From Pseudomonadota bacterium (GTDB lineage Bacteria; Pseudomonadota; Gammaproteobacteria; Burkholderiales; Burkholderiaceae_F), in the NCBI GenBank assembly GCA_029778535.1, contig JAKOQB010000002.1, positions 62,001-126,000 of the forward strand: DNA of 64,000 nucleotides. The letters run 5' to 3'. The notes below the pieces were generated by a model, which saw only the letters and a list, made by a program, of their open reading frames with translations, searched no databases and was not told where the DNA came from. Both the position numbers and the translations under genes were made by a program. Below are positions 1-9,706 of the stretch, one piece after another; within the stretch, counting starts at the first letter, position 1, and every line of letters begins with the position of its first letter.

Positions 1-2171
1 TCCGATTCGCGCAGCGCTTCCTCGGTGCGCTTTTGCGCATCGATGTCGCTGACCGATCCCGCCCAGCGGATCGCGCGCCCCGCGGGGTCGCGCACCTGCA
101 TGCCGCGGAAGCGCACCCACACGTAGCGGCCGTCGGCCGCGCGCACCCGGTATTCGCCGTCGTGGAAGTCGGGCCGGTCGCGCATCTCCCTCTGCGCCCG
201 CTCGCGGTCGTCGGGATGGAAGCGCGGCGCGATCAGCGCCATCCACTCGGCGCGCGTGCGCAGCGTCTGGTCCGAATCGATGCCGAGAATCTGCAGCGCG
301 CGCACCGAGGTGAAGTGGCGGTCATTGACGATGTCCCAGTCGAGGATGCCGTCGTTGGCGCCGGCCACCGCAAGCGAGAAGCGCTCTTCGCTCTCGCGCA
401 GCGCCTGCTCGGCGCGCTTGCGCTCGGTGATGTCGATGTTGGAACCGGCCATCCGCAGCGGCTTGCCGTCGGCGTCGCGGAAGCAGCGCCCGCGCGCGTG
501 CACCCAGCGCACCTCGCCGTTGCGCAGGACGATCCGGTATTCGAGGTCGTAGCGCGGCGTGAGCCCCGCGATGTGATCGTCGATCGCCTTGTGCACGAGC
601 GCGCGATCGTCGGGGTGGAACGGCACCCGCGCGATGAATTCGCTGCGCTTCGTCGCGACGAATCCCGCCGGCAGATCGAAGATCTCGACCATCCGCGCCG
701 ATGCGTACAGCTCGTCGGTCGTCAGGTCCCAGACCCAGTGCGCTTCGTCGGATCCGGTCATCGCGATCGCATAGCGCTGCTCCGACAGCCGCAGCGCTTC
801 CTCCGCGCGCCGGCGCGCGTCGATGTCGGTGACGGATCCCGCCATCCGCAGCGGCTCGCCGTCGGCGTCGCGGATGCACAGCCCGCGCACGCGCACCCAG
901 CGCCAGCTTCCGTCCGGGTGGCGCACGCGGTATTCGCCTTCGTAATGCGGCGTCTTGCCGGCCATGTGCGCTTCGATCGCCTCGCGCCGGCGCGGCGCGT
1001 CGTCCGGATGGAACTCGACCTGCCCGAACCATTCCTCGCGCGTCTGCGTCTCGGGTCCGGGCGGCAACCCGTACAGTTCGCGCGCGCGCGCCGAAGCGAA
1101 CACACGATCGGACTTCCGGTCCCAGTCCCAGATGCCATCGTCGGAGCCGGCCACCGCGAGCGCGAAGCGCTCGCGCGTGGCGTCGAGTTTGTCGTGCAAC
1201 GCCGACAGCCGCTCGATCTTGCGCATCAGCAACCACAGCAGGGTGGCCGCGAGCAGCGCCAGCGCCAGCGTGCGCAGCGCGGTACCCCACGCCATCTCGC
1301 GCCACGGCGCCAAGGCCGCGGCAACATCGCGCGTGACGATCACCTCGAGCGGATAGTCGGGCACCGCGCGCGCCGCGCCGAAGCGTTCGCCCCCGTCGAC
1401 CGGGCTCACCGTCCGCGTCGGCCCCGGCTGGCCCGAGTCGCGCGCCGCGATCATCTGATCGAGCAGCGGGAAGCGCTGGCCGAGCGCGCCCTCGATGGCC
1501 GGATGGCGCGCCAGCAGCGTGCCGCTGCCATGCATCAGCGTGATCTTGGTGCCGGAGTCGAGGCGGACATTGCGGTAGAAGTCCTGGAAGTAATCGATGC
1601 GGCCGCGCGCGCCGACGGTGCCGGCGAACGCGCCCGACGGCGATTCGAGCCGGCGTCCGATCGGGATCACCCACTGCCCGTCGCTCGGGCTGCGCGTGGC
1701 CGCGCCGATCACCAGCCCGGCCTTCGGATCGTCGCGCAGCCGCTGGAAGCCGGGCAGGTACGCGATGTTCAGCTCGGCGCGCGGTGCGAGCCACGACATC
1801 GCCAGCGCATCGCCGTTGGCGCTGTGCATCGACAGGCCGGCGATCTGCCCCAGCCCGACCGACTGCTCGACGAGGTAGTCGTGCAGATCCTCCGGGCTCA
1901 GGCGCGCCAGCCGGCCGCGGCGATATTCGGCGGCGATGTGGCGCAGCACGACGTCGATCGCCTGCACGCTGCGCGCGGTCTGTTCCGCGACGATGCGCGC
2001 CTGCGTCTCCAGCTCGCGCCCGGTGTCGTCGACCGCGGTCCGGTAGCCGCGCACGATGTCGAACGCCGCCATCGCGACGATGATCGCGATGAACAGCGCG
2101 CCGATCCACGGCACGCTGCGGCGCGTCCAGGGGCGCGCCCCGACCGCGTCGAGCGCGGCGCCGAGCTTCAT
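1..2171 (-). CDS. Membrane-anchored multi-PAS sensor protein, C-terminus beyond the window
   Basis: The visible 723 codons begin with a membrane helix at about residues 20-37 (VPWIGALFIAIIVAMAA). An extracytoplasmic Cache-like sensor region follows to about residue 290, then a second helix near 300-320 (TALRTLALALLAATLLWLL). After that come at least three PAS/PAC units, recognisable by repeated RVRHPDGSWRWVRVRG-type strands and by SVTDIDARRRAEEAL and NIDITERKRAEQAL linkers. The gene runs off the left edge inside the linker that follows the third unit, so the output domain (GGDEF, EAL or kinase) cannot be seen. The ATG overlaps the stop of the upstream receiver gene by four bases (ATGA), so the two are translationally coupled. 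A signalling role is certain; the output is unknown. Confidence 0.85.
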   Translation of the reverse strand, partial: MKLGAALDAVGARPWTRRSVPWIGALFIAIIVAMAAFDIVRGYRTAVDDTGRELETQARIVAEQTARSVQAIDVVLRHIAAEYRRGRLARLSPEDLHDYLVEQSVGLGQIAGLSMHSANGDALAMSWLAPRAELNIAYLPGFQRLRDDPKAGLVIGAATRSPSDGQWVIPIGRRLESPSGAFAGTVGARGRIDYFQDFYRNVRLDSGTKITLMHGSGTLLARHPAIEGALGQRFPLLDQMIAARDSGQPGPTRTVSPVDGGERFGAARAVPDYPLEVIVTRDVAAALAPWREMAWGTALRTLALALLAATLLWLLMRKIERLSALHDKLDATRERFALAVAGSDDGIWDWDRKSDRVFASARARELYGLPPGPETQTREEWFGQVEFHPDDAPRRREAIEAHMAGKTPHYEGEYRVRHPDGSWRWVRVRGLCIRDADGEPLRMAGSVTDIDARRRAEEALRLSEQRYAIAMTGSDEAHWVWDLTTDELYASARMVEIFDLPAGFVATKRSEFIARVPFHPDDRALVHKAIDDHIAGLTPRYDLEYRIVLRNGEVRWVHARGRCFRDADGKPLRMAGSNIDITERKRAEQALRESEERFSLAVAGANDGILDWDIVNDRHFTSVRALQILGIDSDQTLRTRAEWMALIAPRFHPDDRERAQREMRDRPDFHDGEYRVRAADGRYVWVRFRGMQVRDPAGRAIRWAGSVSDIDAQKRTEEALRES

Positions 2172-2530
2172 GCCGCGGGCCGCAACAGGCCGTCGACCGC
2201 CGCCAGCAGCGCGTCGCGCGCGAGCGGCTTGGGCAGCACGCCGGCCACGCCGAGCGCGCGCGCGCAGCCGCCGCCGCAACTTACGTTGGAGAAGAAGGTC
2301 GGCGACAGCGCGAGGATCGGCACGCCGGGGTCCTCGGCCGCCACGCGCCTGAGCAGCTCGAGTCCGCCGTGGCGCGTGAACGGCACGTCGACGATCGTCA
2401 GCCGCGCGGCTTCCTGCGTGGTGTCCGCGTCGACGACGCGGTAGCCGGCCGCGCCCAGCCATTCCTGCAGCAGACCGAGGGTGGCGCGATCGGCGTTGAC
2501 GACCCGGATCAGCGGCGCAGGATCGATCAT
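2168..2530 (-). CDS. Small stand-alone receiver-like protein
   Basis: This 120-residue protein has the length of a single CheY-like receiver domain. IVDVPFTRHGG occupies the phosphoacceptor strand, with Asp as the likely acceptor, and LPKPLA carries the conserved Lys. The usual paired acidic residues after strand 1 appear only as NAD, so phosphorylation chemistry may be weakened. A Cys cluster (VSCGGGCA) between helix 3 and the Lys strand is unusual for a receiver. The start at MIDPAP was chosen because the upstream extension is low-quality sequence. The stop overlaps the start of the PAS sensor, so the pair probably acts together. Assignment to the receiver fold comes from pattern alone. Confidence 0.72.
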   Translation of the reverse strand: MIDPAPLIRVVNADRATLGLLQEWLGAAGYRVVDADTTQEAARLTIVDVPFTRHGGLELLRRVAAEDPGVPILALSPTFFSNVSCGGGCARALGVAGVLPKPLARDALLAAVDGLLRPAA

Positions 2531-2707
2531 CGGCGCGGCTTCCTGCGTCCGATCGATGACCACCACGATTGCATCTGCGCGTCTCCCTGTCGACGAACCG
2601 GATCGGGCGCACCGATCGCGGCGCCGCCCTCCCTCCGCAACCGACTGCGGATGGCATCCATTGGGCAACCCTAGCGTTGCCCGGCCATTTCCGGCAAGCA
2701 TCGGTGA

Positions 2708-2721
2708 ATTACATATGTAAT
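2708..2721. promoter_or_regulatory. Perfect 14-bp palindrome between divergent signalling genes
   Basis: ATTACATATGTAAT is a perfect, AT-rich palindrome in otherwise GC-rich DNA. It lies in the 273-bp gap between the minus-strand receiver/PAS pair and the plus-strand OmpR-type regulator. The position suggests an operator used by one or both promoters. No regulator can be assigned from sequence alone. Confidence 0.45.
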
Positions 2722-2803
2722 CGCGGTCACGCGGCGCGCTGGGTGCGCGCTGCGGGCAATTGTGAGAAAGTAAATCAAATCGCCGGTGCCGGAGGAGTTA
2801 CCC

Positions 2804-3577
2804 ATGCACGGACCGTTGCTCAAGGACGCGCCGCCGGTCGCGCCGGCGGGGGCCGTGGTACAGCCGCACGTGCTCGCGCTCGACGACGACGCCAGCATCC
2901 GTTCGCTGATCGCGGAGTATCTGTCGCACAACGACCTGCGCGTGACCACCGTGTCGAGCGGCCGCGAACTGGCTGCGGCGATGGCGCGCGAGACGGTCGA
3001 TCTCGTTGTGCTCGACCTCCGCTTGCCGGGCGAAGACGGCATGCAGATCGCGCGCAAGCTGCGCGCCGAGTCCGCGATCCCGATCCTGATGCTGACCGGC
3101 CGCGTCGACGAGGCCGACCGCGTGATGGGACTGGAGCTCGGCGCCGACGATTACCTGACCAAGCCGTTTTCGCCGCGCGAGCTGCTGGCGCGCATTCGCG
3201 CACTGCTGCGGCGCGCGCAGTCGAACGCGACCGTCGCCGACGCGATCGCCAAGGTGCGCGCATACCGCTTCGGCGGCTGGGAACTGAACATCGGGCTGCG
3301 CCGGCTGAAGTCGACCGACGGCAAGACGCTCGATCTCACCAACGGCGAATTCAGCCTGTTGACCGCCTTCCTGTCCGCGCCGCAGCGCGTGCTGACGCGC
3401 GACCAGCTGCTGGACCTGTCGCGCCTGCATAACGCCGAGGTCTACGACCGGTCGATCGACGTGCAGATCCTGCGCCTGCGGCGCAAGATCGAGCCCGACC
3501 CGGCGAATCCGACCTACATCCGCACCGAGCGCGGCGCGGGCTACGTATTCAACGCAGCCGTCGACGTGGTGCGCTGA
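2804..3577 (+). CDS. OmpR/PhoB-family response regulator
   Basis: The protein has 257 residues: a receiver domain (about 23-137) and a C-terminal winged helix (about 155-255). The acidic pocket is DDD at 27-29, the phosphoacceptor is Asp71 in VVLDLRLPGEDG, and Lys120 lies in YLTKPFSPREL. The DNA-binding part shows LTNGEFSLL, YDRSIDVQILRLRRKIE and YIRTERGAGYVF, all typical of the OmpR winged helix. A strong ribosome site, GGAGGAG at 2791-2797, sits six bases before ATG 2804 and decides this start over the in-frame ATG at 2786. No histidine kinase is adjacent on this strand. The divergent PAS sensor is the nearest candidate partner, which is inference only. Confidence 0.93.
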   Translation: MHGPLLKDAPPVAPAGAVVQPHVLALDDDASIRSLIAEYLSHNDLRVTTVSSGRELAAAMARETVDLVVLDLRLPGEDGMQIARKLRAESAIPILMLTGRVDEADRVMGLELGADDYLTKPFSPRELLARIRALLRRAQSNATVADAIAKVRAYRFGGWELNIGLRRLKSTDGKTLDLTNGEFSLLTAFLSAPQRVLTRDQLLDLSRLHNAEVYDRSIDVQILRLRRKIEPDPANPTYIRTERGAGYVFNAAVDVVR

Positions 3578-3713
3578 CGCGCGGCGCCGGCGCGCCGGCG
3601 GCTGCCGTTGATAACCGTCAAGCCGCCTCGTGGCGCGCTCGCCTACGGTTAGCCTGTCCGCGGCCATGGGCGGCGCCTGCCTTACGGCCATCGCGGCGAT
3701 ACCGGTGCCCACG

Positions 3714-5072
3714 ATGGCCCTGCATACGACGACCAAGGGACTCGATCTGCCGCTCGCGGGCGCGCCGGCGCCGCGGCTGCGCACGGTGCCGGTCGCTCGC
3801 GTTGCGCTGCTGGGCGCCGACTACCCGGGGCTCAAGCCCACGCTGCTAGTTCAGGTCGGCGACCGCGTGTTGCGCGGACAGGCGCTGTTCGAGGACAAGA
3901 AAACGCCCGGCGTGCGCTTCACCGCGCCCGCGGCGGGGACGGTCTGCGCGATCCATCGCGGCGAGCGGCGCGCGTTCACGTCGCTCGTGATCGACGTGGC
4001 CGAAGACGACTGCCCCGATGCGCAGGTCACATTCGCGAATTTCGACGGCCGCCCGCCCGAGCAGCTCGACGGCGCGTCGGTGCGCGCGCTGCTCGCGGAA
4101 TCGGGACTGTGGACCGCGCTGCGCACGCGGCCGTTCAGCAAGGTGCCCGCGCTCGATGCCGAGCCGCACGCGATCTTCGTCACCGCGATCGACACGCGCC
4201 CGCACGCGCCGGAGCCGGCTGCGGCGCTGAACGGCCACGGCGAAACCTTCGCGCTCGGCGTGCGCGCGCTCGAATGCCTGACGGCCGGCAACGTCTACGT
4301 GTGCCGCGACGAGCGCACGCACGTCCCCGCGTTCGCCTCGGAGCGGATCAAGGTGGAGGAATTCCGCGGCCCGCATCCGGCCGGGCTGCCGGGCACTCAC
4401 ATTCATCTGCTCGATCCGGTCGACCGCGACCGCTGCGCGTGGCACATCGGCTACCAGGACGTGGTGGCGATCGGCGCGCTGTTCGCGACCGGGAAGCTGG
4501 AGGTCGAGCGCGTGGTTTCGCTCGCGGGCCCCGGCGTCGTCGATCCGTGCCTGCTGCGCGCGCGGCTCGGTGCAGCGCTCGAAGACCTGACGCGCGATGC
4601 GCTGGCGCCCGGCGAACAGCGCGTAATCAGCGGCTCGGTGCTTGACGGCCGCACCGCGATGGGCGACGAAACCGGCTATCTCGGCCGCTATCACCTGCAG
4701 GTCAGCGTGCTGCCCGAAGGCGCGCGGCGCGAACTGTTCGGCTGGATCGCACCCGGGCGCGACAAGTTCTCGCTGTGGAACGTGGTGCTCGGCGCGCTGG
4801 CGCGCAAGCCGCTGCGGCTGACGACATCGACCAACGGCTCGCAGCGCGCGATGGTGCCGATCGGCGCCTACGAGCGCGTGATGCCGCTCGACGTCCTGCC
4901 CACCTTCCTGCTGCGCGCGCTGATCACACAGGACGCCGAGCGCGCGGCCGCGCTCGGCGCGCTCGAACTCGACGAGGAAGACCTCGCCCTCGCCACGCTC
5001 GTGTGCCCCGGCAAGTTCGAGTACGGGCCGCTGCTGCGCGCGACGCTGCACCGGCTCGAAACGGAGCACTGA
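3714..5072 (+). CDS. nqrA: Na+-translocating NADH:quinone reductase subunit A
   Basis: NqrA is the cytoplasmic, quinone-site-related subunit of the Na+-pumping NADH dehydrogenase. The 452-residue product starts with the family N-terminus [11 protein letters not shown]. It also carries [25 protein letters not shown] and the [13 protein letters not shown] region. ATG 3714 fits the family N-terminus. An in-frame upstream ATG at 3630 would add an unlike, non-conserved 28-residue extension. No good Shine-Dalgarno sequence precedes 3714, so the exact start is less certain than the gene. It is the first gene of an operon with very tight spacing: the nqrB ATG overlaps this stop by one base. Confidence 0.95.
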   Translation: MALHTTTKGLDLPLAGAPAPRLRTVPVARVALLGADYPGLKPTLLVQVGDRVLRGQALFEDKKTPGVRFTAPAAGTVCAIHRGERRAFTSLVIDVAEDDCPDAQVTFANFDGRPPEQLDGASVRALLAESGLWTALRTRPFSKVPALDAEPHAIFVTAIDTRPHAPEPAAALNGHGETFALGVRALECLTAGNVYVCRDERTHVPAFASERIKVEEFRGPHPAGLPGTHIHLLDPVDRDRCAWHIGYQDVVAIGALFATGKLEVERVVSLAGPGVVDPCLLRARLGAALEDLTRDALAPGEQRVISGSVLDGRTAMGDETGYLGRYHLQVSVLPEGARRELFGWIAPGRDKFSLWNVVLGALARKPLRLTTSTNGSQRAMVPIGAYERVMPLDVLPTFLLRALITQDAERAAALGALELDEEDLALATLVCPGKFEYGPLLRATLHRLETEH

Positions 5073-6316
5073 TGAGCGCGCTGCGCAGGTTGCTGGACCG
5101 CGCCGGCAAGCCGTTCGAAAGAGGCGGCAAGCTCGAGAAGTATCTGCCGCTGTACGAAGCGGCCGACACGTTCTTCTACTCGCCGGCGCGGGTGACGACG
5201 ACCGGCGCGCACGTGCGCGACGCGCTGGATCTCAAGCGCATGATGATGCTGGTCGTGATCGCCACGGCTCCGTGCGTCTTCATGGCGCTGTACAACACCG
5301 GGCTGCAGGCGAATCTGGCCATCGATCCGGCGAAAGCCGCGCAGCTCGAAGGCTGGCGCCACGACGTGATCCGGTTGCTCGGCGTCGGCTACTCGCCGGC
5401 GAGCGCGTGGGCGTGCATGGTGCACGGGCTGCTTTACTTCCTGCCGTTGTACGTGGTGACCATGGTTGTGGGGCTGACGTGGGAGGTCGGCTTCGCGATC
5501 GCGCGCAAGGAGGAGGTCAACGAGGGCTTCTTCGTCACCGGCATTCTGTTCCCGCTGATCCTGCCGCCGACGACGCCGCTGTGGCAGGCGGCGCTGGCGA
5601 TCAGTTTCGGCGTGGTGCTGGCAAAGGAGGTGTTCGGCGGCACCGGCATGAATTTCATCAACCCGGCGCTGGCCGCGCGCGCGTTCCTGTTCTTCGCTTA
5701 TCCGGCCGAGATGTCGGGCGACCGCGTCTGGACCGCCGTGCCGCCAAGCGTCGCGGTCGACGGCTTCTCCGGCGCGACGATGCTGGCGCAGGCGCGACAG
5801 ATGACGGGCTCGTTCGAAGCGCTCGGGCTGTCGTGGTGGAACGCTTTCATCGGGCTTGAACCCGGATCGATGGGCGAGACCTCCGCGGCTGCCTGCCTGC
5901 TCGGCGCACTGCTGCTGCTCATCACGGGCATCGGCTCGTGGCGCACGATGGCCGGCGTGGCGCTCGGCACGATCGCGATGGCGCTCGTCCTCAACGCGCT
6001 CGCTGCGCCCGCGCATCCGTACTTCGCAATCCCGTTCTGGTGGCACATGGTGCTCGGCGGCTGGGCGTTCGGCACCGTGTTCATGGCGACCGACCCGGTC
6101 ACTTCACCGTTCACCGAGCGCGGCAGGTGGATCTACGGCTTCCTGATCGGCGCGCTGGTGGTGCTGGTGCGCACGGTGAATCCGGCGTATCCGGAATCGA
6201 TGATGCTGGTGATCCTGTTCATGAACGTGCTGGCGCCGCTGATCGACTACCCGATCGTGAAGGCCAACATCAATCGCAGGCTCAGTCGGAGTCAATCAGG
6301 TCGTGGCGCGCACTGA
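5072..6316 (+). CDS. nqrB: Na+-NQR subunit B (FMN-bearing membrane subunit)
   Basis: NqrB is a polytopic membrane subunit that carries covalent FMN and riboflavin and is part of the Na+ path. The product has 414 residues with about ten hydrophobic segments. Conserved family stretches include NEGFFVTGILFPLILPPTTPLW, FGGTGMNFINPALAARAFLFF and WWHMVLGGWAFGTVFMATDP. The phosphoester-linked flavin site is visible as GFSGATML, where Thr is the attachment residue in the family. ApbE, which attaches that FMN, is encoded downstream in the same cluster. The last bases overlap the GTG start of nqrC by 14 nt. Confidence 0.96.
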   Translation: MSALRRLLDRAGKPFERGGKLEKYLPLYEAADTFFYSPARVTTTGAHVRDALDLKRMMMLVVIATAPCVFMALYNTGLQANLAIDPAKAAQLEGWRHDVIRLLGVGYSPASAWACMVHGLLYFLPLYVVTMVVGLTWEVGFAIARKEEVNEGFFVTGILFPLILPPTTPLWQAALAISFGVVLAKEVFGGTGMNFINPALAARAFLFFAYPAEMSGDRVWTAVPPSVAVDGFSGATMLAQARQMTGSFEALGLSWWNAFIGLEPGSMGETSAAACLLGALLLLITGIGSWRTMAGVALGTIAMALVLNALAAPAHPYFAIPFWWHMVLGGWAFGTVFMATDPVTSPFTERGRWIYGFLIGALVVLVRTVNPAYPESMMLVILFMNVLAPLIDYPIVKANINRRLSRSQSGRGAH

Positions 6317-7097
6317 TTCGACCCGCTACACGTTTCTGTTCGCCGCGGCGGTGTGCGTTGCGTGCGCGCTGTTGGTGTCGGTCGCCGCGGTGGGGCTGAA
6401 GAACAAGCAGGAAACGAACGCGCGGCTGTACCGGCAGAAGAACGTGCTGCTTGCCGCAGGGCTGGTGAAACCGGGCGAGGATCTGTCCGACCGCGAACTG
6501 CTGCAGATCTTCGACAAGAACATCCGCATCCGGTTGGTCGATCTGAAGTCGGGCGAATTGCTGCCGGAAGGCAGGATCGACGAGAAGAACTACGACCAAC
6601 GCCGCGCGCGCAACGACCCCGCGACGAGCCACGCCGCGCCGCCGAACAGCGCGCAGATCCAGCGGCTGCCGAACTACGCGGCCGTGTACCTGGTGCAGGG
6701 CATGGGCGGCGCGGTCGAGCAGGTGGTTCTGCCGGTCGAGGGCGTCGGCATGTGGGGCACCTGCTACGGTTTCATAGCGCTCGACCGCGACGGCAACACG
6801 GTGCGCGGGCTCACCTTCTACGAGCAGAAGGAGACGCCGGGGCTCGGCGGCGAGATCAGCAATCCGAAGTGGCAGGCGCTATGGCACGGCCGCAAGGTGT
6901 TCGACGCGCAATGGCAGCCTAAGCTCACGGTGATCAAGGGCCCCGCCGGTCCGCCCGAGCAGGACCCGCATCGCGTCGACGCGCTGTCGGGCGCGACGAT
7001 CACCAGCAACGGCGTGGCGCGCCTGATGGCGTTCTGGTTCTCCGACGCCGGCTTCGGGCCGTACCTGAAACGCTTTCGTGAAGGAGCGACGCCGTGA
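6303..7097 (+). CDS. nqrC: Na+-NQR subunit C (covalent FMN subunit)
   Basis: NqrC has an N-terminal membrane helix (about residues 10-30, [22 protein letters not shown]) and a periplasmic FMN-binding domain. The flavinylation motif is seen as [14 protein letters not shown] near the C-terminus, with Thr as the acceptor for Apb[13 protein letters not shown] and [14 protein letters not shown] are conserved NqrC strands. The start is GTG at 6303, inside the 3' end of nqrB. The 264-residue length is normal. The stop overlaps nqrD by four bases. Confidence 0.95.
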   Translation: MARTDSTRYTFLFAAAVCVACALLVSVAAVGLKNKQETNARLYRQKNVLLAAGLVKPGEDLSDRELLQIFDKNIRIRLVDLKSGELLPEGRIDEKNYDQRRARNDPATSHAAPPNSAQIQRLPNYAAVYLVQGMGGAVEQVVLPVEGVGMWGTCYGFIALDRDGNTVRGLTFYEQKETPGLGGEISNPKWQALWHGRKVFDAQWQPKLTVIKGPAGPPEQDPHRVDALSGATITSNGVARLMAFWFSDAGFGPYLKRFREGATP

Positions 7098-7750
7098 GCG
7101 CCGTGACCACCACCTCCGCCCCGCTGTTCGGCAAGCGCGCACGCGACGCGCTGGTCAGTCCGATCGTCGCCAACAATCCGATCGGGGTGCAGGTGCTTGG
7201 CATCTGCTCGGCGCTCGCGGTGACCACGCGCGTGGACAAGGCGGTGGTGATGGGCATTGGCGTGACGCTGGTCACCGCTTTCGCCAACCTCGCGGTGAGC
7301 CTGGTGCGCAATCACACGCCAGGTTCGATCCGCATCATCGTGCAACTGGCGATCATCGCGTCGCTGGTGATCGTGGTCGACCAGTTCCTGAAGGCGTATC
7401 TCTTTGAACTGTCGCTGGAGCTGTCGGTGTTCGTGGGCCTGATCATCACCAACTGCATCGTGATGGGACGCGCGGAGGGCTACGCGATGCAGAACCCGCC
7501 GTGGCTCGCGCTGCTCGACGGCATCGGCAACGGACTCGGCTACGCGCTGGTGCTGCTGCTGGTCGCGCTCGCGCGCGAGCTGCTTGGCGCCGGCAGGATC
7601 CTCGGCATCACGGTGCTGCGCGCACAGACCGACGGCGGCTGGTACGAACCCAATGGGCTGATGCTGATTGCGCCGTCGGGGCTGTTTCTGCTGGCGCTGC
7701 TGGTATGGCTGCTGCGGACGGTGAAGCCGGAGCTGCAGGAGAAGGAGTGA
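7094..7750 (+). CDS. nqrD: Na+-NQR subunit D
   Basis: NqrD is a six-helix membrane subunit that forms, with NqrE, the symmetrical pair holding the intramembrane 2Fe-2S cluster. The 218-residue product contains [19 protein letters not shown] with the conserved Cys, and [16 protein letters not shown] with the second Cys. [23 protein letters not shown] is also typical. The GTG start overlaps the nqrC stop (GTGA). Unlike the other junctions of this operon, the gap to nqrE is 112 bases and is filled by an inverted-repeat element. Confidence 0.95.
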   Translation: MSAVTTTSAPLFGKRARDALVSPIVANNPIGVQVLGICSALAVTTRVDKAVVMGIGVTLVTAFANLAVSLVRNHTPGSIRIIVQLAIIASLVIVVDQFLKAYLFELSLELSVFVGLIITNCIVMGRAEGYAMQNPPWLALLDGIGNGLGYALVLLLVALARELLGAGRILGITVLRAQTDGGWYEPNGLMLIAPSGLFLLALLVWLLRTVKPELQEKE

Positions 7751-7758
7751 TGTGAAAG

Positions 7759-7849
7759 GCGCCCTCACCCCAGCCCTCTCCCGCTGATGCGGGAGAGGGA
7801 GTGTTCCCTCTCCCCGATCACGGGGAGAGGGTCAGGGTGAGGGGCGCTG
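7759..7849. repeat. Nested inverted-repeat (REP-like) element inside the nqr operon
   Basis: The element between nqrD and nqrE has outer arms GCGCCCTCACCC and GGGTGAGGGGCGC. These enclose two back-to-back hairpins, CCCTCTCCCGC...GCGGGAGAGGG and CCCTCTCCCC-GATCA-CGGGGAGAGGG. Repeats of the CCCTCACCCC..CCCTCTCCC type occur dispersed in many beta- and gammaproteobacterial genomes. As RNA it would form a strong multi-stem structure between two cistrons. It could act as an mRNA stabiliser or attenuator. No transposase is nearby. Confidence 0.85.
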
Positions 7850-7862
7850 TTGAGGACAACGC

Positions 7863-8477
7863 ATGGAGCACTACGCCAACCTGCTGGTCAAGTCGATCTT
7901 CCTCGAGAACATGGCGCTCGCGTTCTTCCTCGGCATGTGCTCGTTCCTCGCCTGCTCGAAGAAGGTCGAGACCGCGCTCGGGCTCGGCGTCGCGGTCGTG
8001 TTCGTACAGATGCTGACGGTGCCGCTGAACCGGATCATCCTCAAGCAGTTGCTCGCCGAGGGCGCACTGGCGTGGCTGCATCCGTCTCTGGCGAGCATCG
8101 ATCTGACGTTCCTCGCGTTCATCCTGTTCATCGGCACCATCGCGGCCGCAGTGCAGGTGGTCGAGATGGCGGTCGACCGCTTCGCGCCGAAACTGTACGC
8201 CACGCTCGGCGTGTTCCTGCCGCTGATCGCGGTCAACTGCGTGATCCTGGCCGGGTCGCTGTTCATGCAGGAGCGCGACTACACGCTGGCCGAAAGCGTC
8301 GTCTACGGCGTCGGTTCGGGGCTCGGCTGGGCGCTGGCGATCGTGGCGATGGCGGCGGTGCGCGAGAAGCTCGCGTATTCGAACGTGCCCGCCGGCCTGA
8401 AGGGCCTCGGCATCACGTTCATCACCGCCGGGCTGATGTCGCTGGCGTTCATGGTGTTCTCGGGGATTCAGCTATGA
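7863..8477 (+). CDS. nqrE: Na+-NQR subunit E
   Basis: This six-helix membrane partner of NqrD has 204 residues, the normal length. Family stretches are [20 protein letters not shown] (conserved Cys), [17 protein letters not shown] (second Cys) and [23 protein letters not shown]. Both halves carry a Cys for the shared intramembrane iron-sulfur centre. The stop overlaps the nqrF start by four bases (ATGA), so E and F are coupled even though D and E are separated by the repeat element. Confidence 0.95.
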   Translation: MEHYANLLVKSIFLENMALAFFLGMCSFLACSKKVETALGLGVAVVFVQMLTVPLNRIILKQLLAEGALAWLHPSLASIDLTFLAFILFIGTIAAAVQVVEMAVDRFAPKLYATLGVFLPLIAVNCVILAGSLFMQERDYTLAESVVYGVGSGLGWALAIVAMAAVREKLAYSNVPAGLKGLGITFITAGLMSLAFMVFSGIQL

Positions 8478-9697
8478 CGGAGATCGTGCTCGGCGTGGCG
8501 ATGTTCACCGGCGTGATCCTGGCGCTGGTGGCGCTGCTGCTCGGCGCCAAGCGCAAACTCGTCGCCAGCGGTGACGTGTCCATCGTGATCAACGACGACG
8601 AGTCGAAGGCGCTGCGAGTGCCCGTCGGCGGCTCGCTGCTGACCGCGCTTGCGGATCACCGGATCTTCATCCCATCGGCGTGCGGCGGCAAGGGCGCGTG
8701 CGGCGTGTGCGAAGTCGTCGTGCGCGAAGGCGGCGGCGACCTGCTGCCGACGGAGACCGGCTACATCACGCCCGGCGAGGCGCGGCGCGGCCACCGGCTC
8801 GCGTGCCAGGTCAAGGTCAAGCGCGATCTGAAGATCGAGATCGCGCCCGAAGTGTTCAACGTGCGCAAGTGGAAATGCCGCGTGGTAAGCAACCGCAACG
8901 TCGCGACCTTCATCAAGGAGCTGAAGCTCGCGCTGCCCGAAGGCGAGGAGGTTCCGTTCCGCGCCGGCGGCTACGTGCAGATCGAGTGCCCGCCGCACCG
9001 ATTGCAGTTCAGTACGATGGCCATCGACCCGCAGTACCGCGACGTGTGGGACAAGTTCGACCTGTGGCGCTTCGCGTCGGGCACCGACGTGCCGGTGACG
9101 CGCGCGTACTCGATGGCCAACTACCCGCTGGAGAAGGGTGTGCTGCTGTTCACGATCCGAATCGCGTTTCCGCCCGATTACCGGCAGGACATCCCGCCGG
9201 GGATCATGAGCTCGTGGGTGTTCAACCTGAAGCCCGGCGACGAGGTCACGGTGTCCGGTCCGTTCGGCGAGTTCTTCGCGCGCGACACCCACGCGGAGAT
9301 GTGCTTCGTCGGCGGCGGCGCCGGCATGGCGCCGATGCGCTCGCACATCTTCGACCAGTTCCACCGGCTGCACACGAAGCGCAAGGTCAGCTTCTGGTAC
9401 GGCGCGCGCAGCCTGCGCGAGGCGTTCTATGTCGACGAGTTCGACAGGTTGCAGGCCGAGCGTAAGAACTTCATCTGGCACCTCGCGCTGTCGGAGCCGC
9501 TGCCTGAAGACAACTGGAAGGGACCGGTCGGCTTCATTCACCAGGTGCTGTACGACGACTACCTGAAGGACCACCCCGCGCCCGAGGACATCGAGTACTA
9601 CCTGTGCGGCCCCGGCCCGATGACGAAGGCGGTGATCGCGATGCTGCTCGACCTGGGCGTGGATCGCGACAACATCTTGCTCGACGATTTCGGCTGA
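8474..9697 (+). CDS. nqrF: Na+-NQR subunit F (NADH-oxidising flavoprotein)
   Basis: NqrF is the electron entry subunit. The 407-residue product has an N-terminal membrane anchor (about 3-25). A 2Fe-2S ferredoxin domain follows, with [10 protein letters not shown] and a later Cys in HRLACQVKV. The FAD domain shows RAYSMANYP, and the NADH domain shows [16 protein letters not shown] and YYLCGPGPM. The C-terminus, LLDDFG, is typical. It is the last core subunit. The next gene, a CBS-domain protein, begins nine bases after the stop, behind a GAGGAGG ribosome site. Confidence 0.97.
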   Translation: MTEIVLGVAMFTGVILALVALLLGAKRKLVASGDVSIVINDDESKALRVPVGGSLLTALADHRIFIPSACGGKGACGVCEVVVREGGGDLLPTETGYITPGEARRGHRLACQVKVKRDLKIEIAPEVFNVRKWKCRVVSNRNVATFIKELKLALPEGEEVPFRAGGYVQIECPPHRLQFSTMAIDPQYRDVWDKFDLWRFASGTDVPVTRAYSMANYPLEKGVLLFTIRIAFPPDYRQDIPPGIMSSWVFNLKPGDEVTVSGPFGEFFARDTHAEMCFVGGGAGMAPMRSHIFDQFHRLHTKRKVSFWYGARSLREAFYVDEFDRLQAERKNFIWHLALSEPLPEDNWKGPVGFIHQVLYDDYLKDHPAPEDIEYYLCGPGPMTKAVIAMLLDLGVDRDNILLDDFG

Positions 9698-9706
9698 GGA
9701 GGCAGT

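Noticed and set aside
33-2444. An 803-codon open frame on the plus strand
   Set aside because: It is antisense to the PAS sensor and receiver genes, whose motifs are clear. The product is His/Arg/Ala-rich and of low complexity, as expected for a GC-rich shadow frame.
6098-6115. A second TTCAC pair (TTCACCGTTCAC) in nqrB
   Set aside because: The spacing is two bases instead of six and it lies inside a conserved coding region, so it is not a CreB box.
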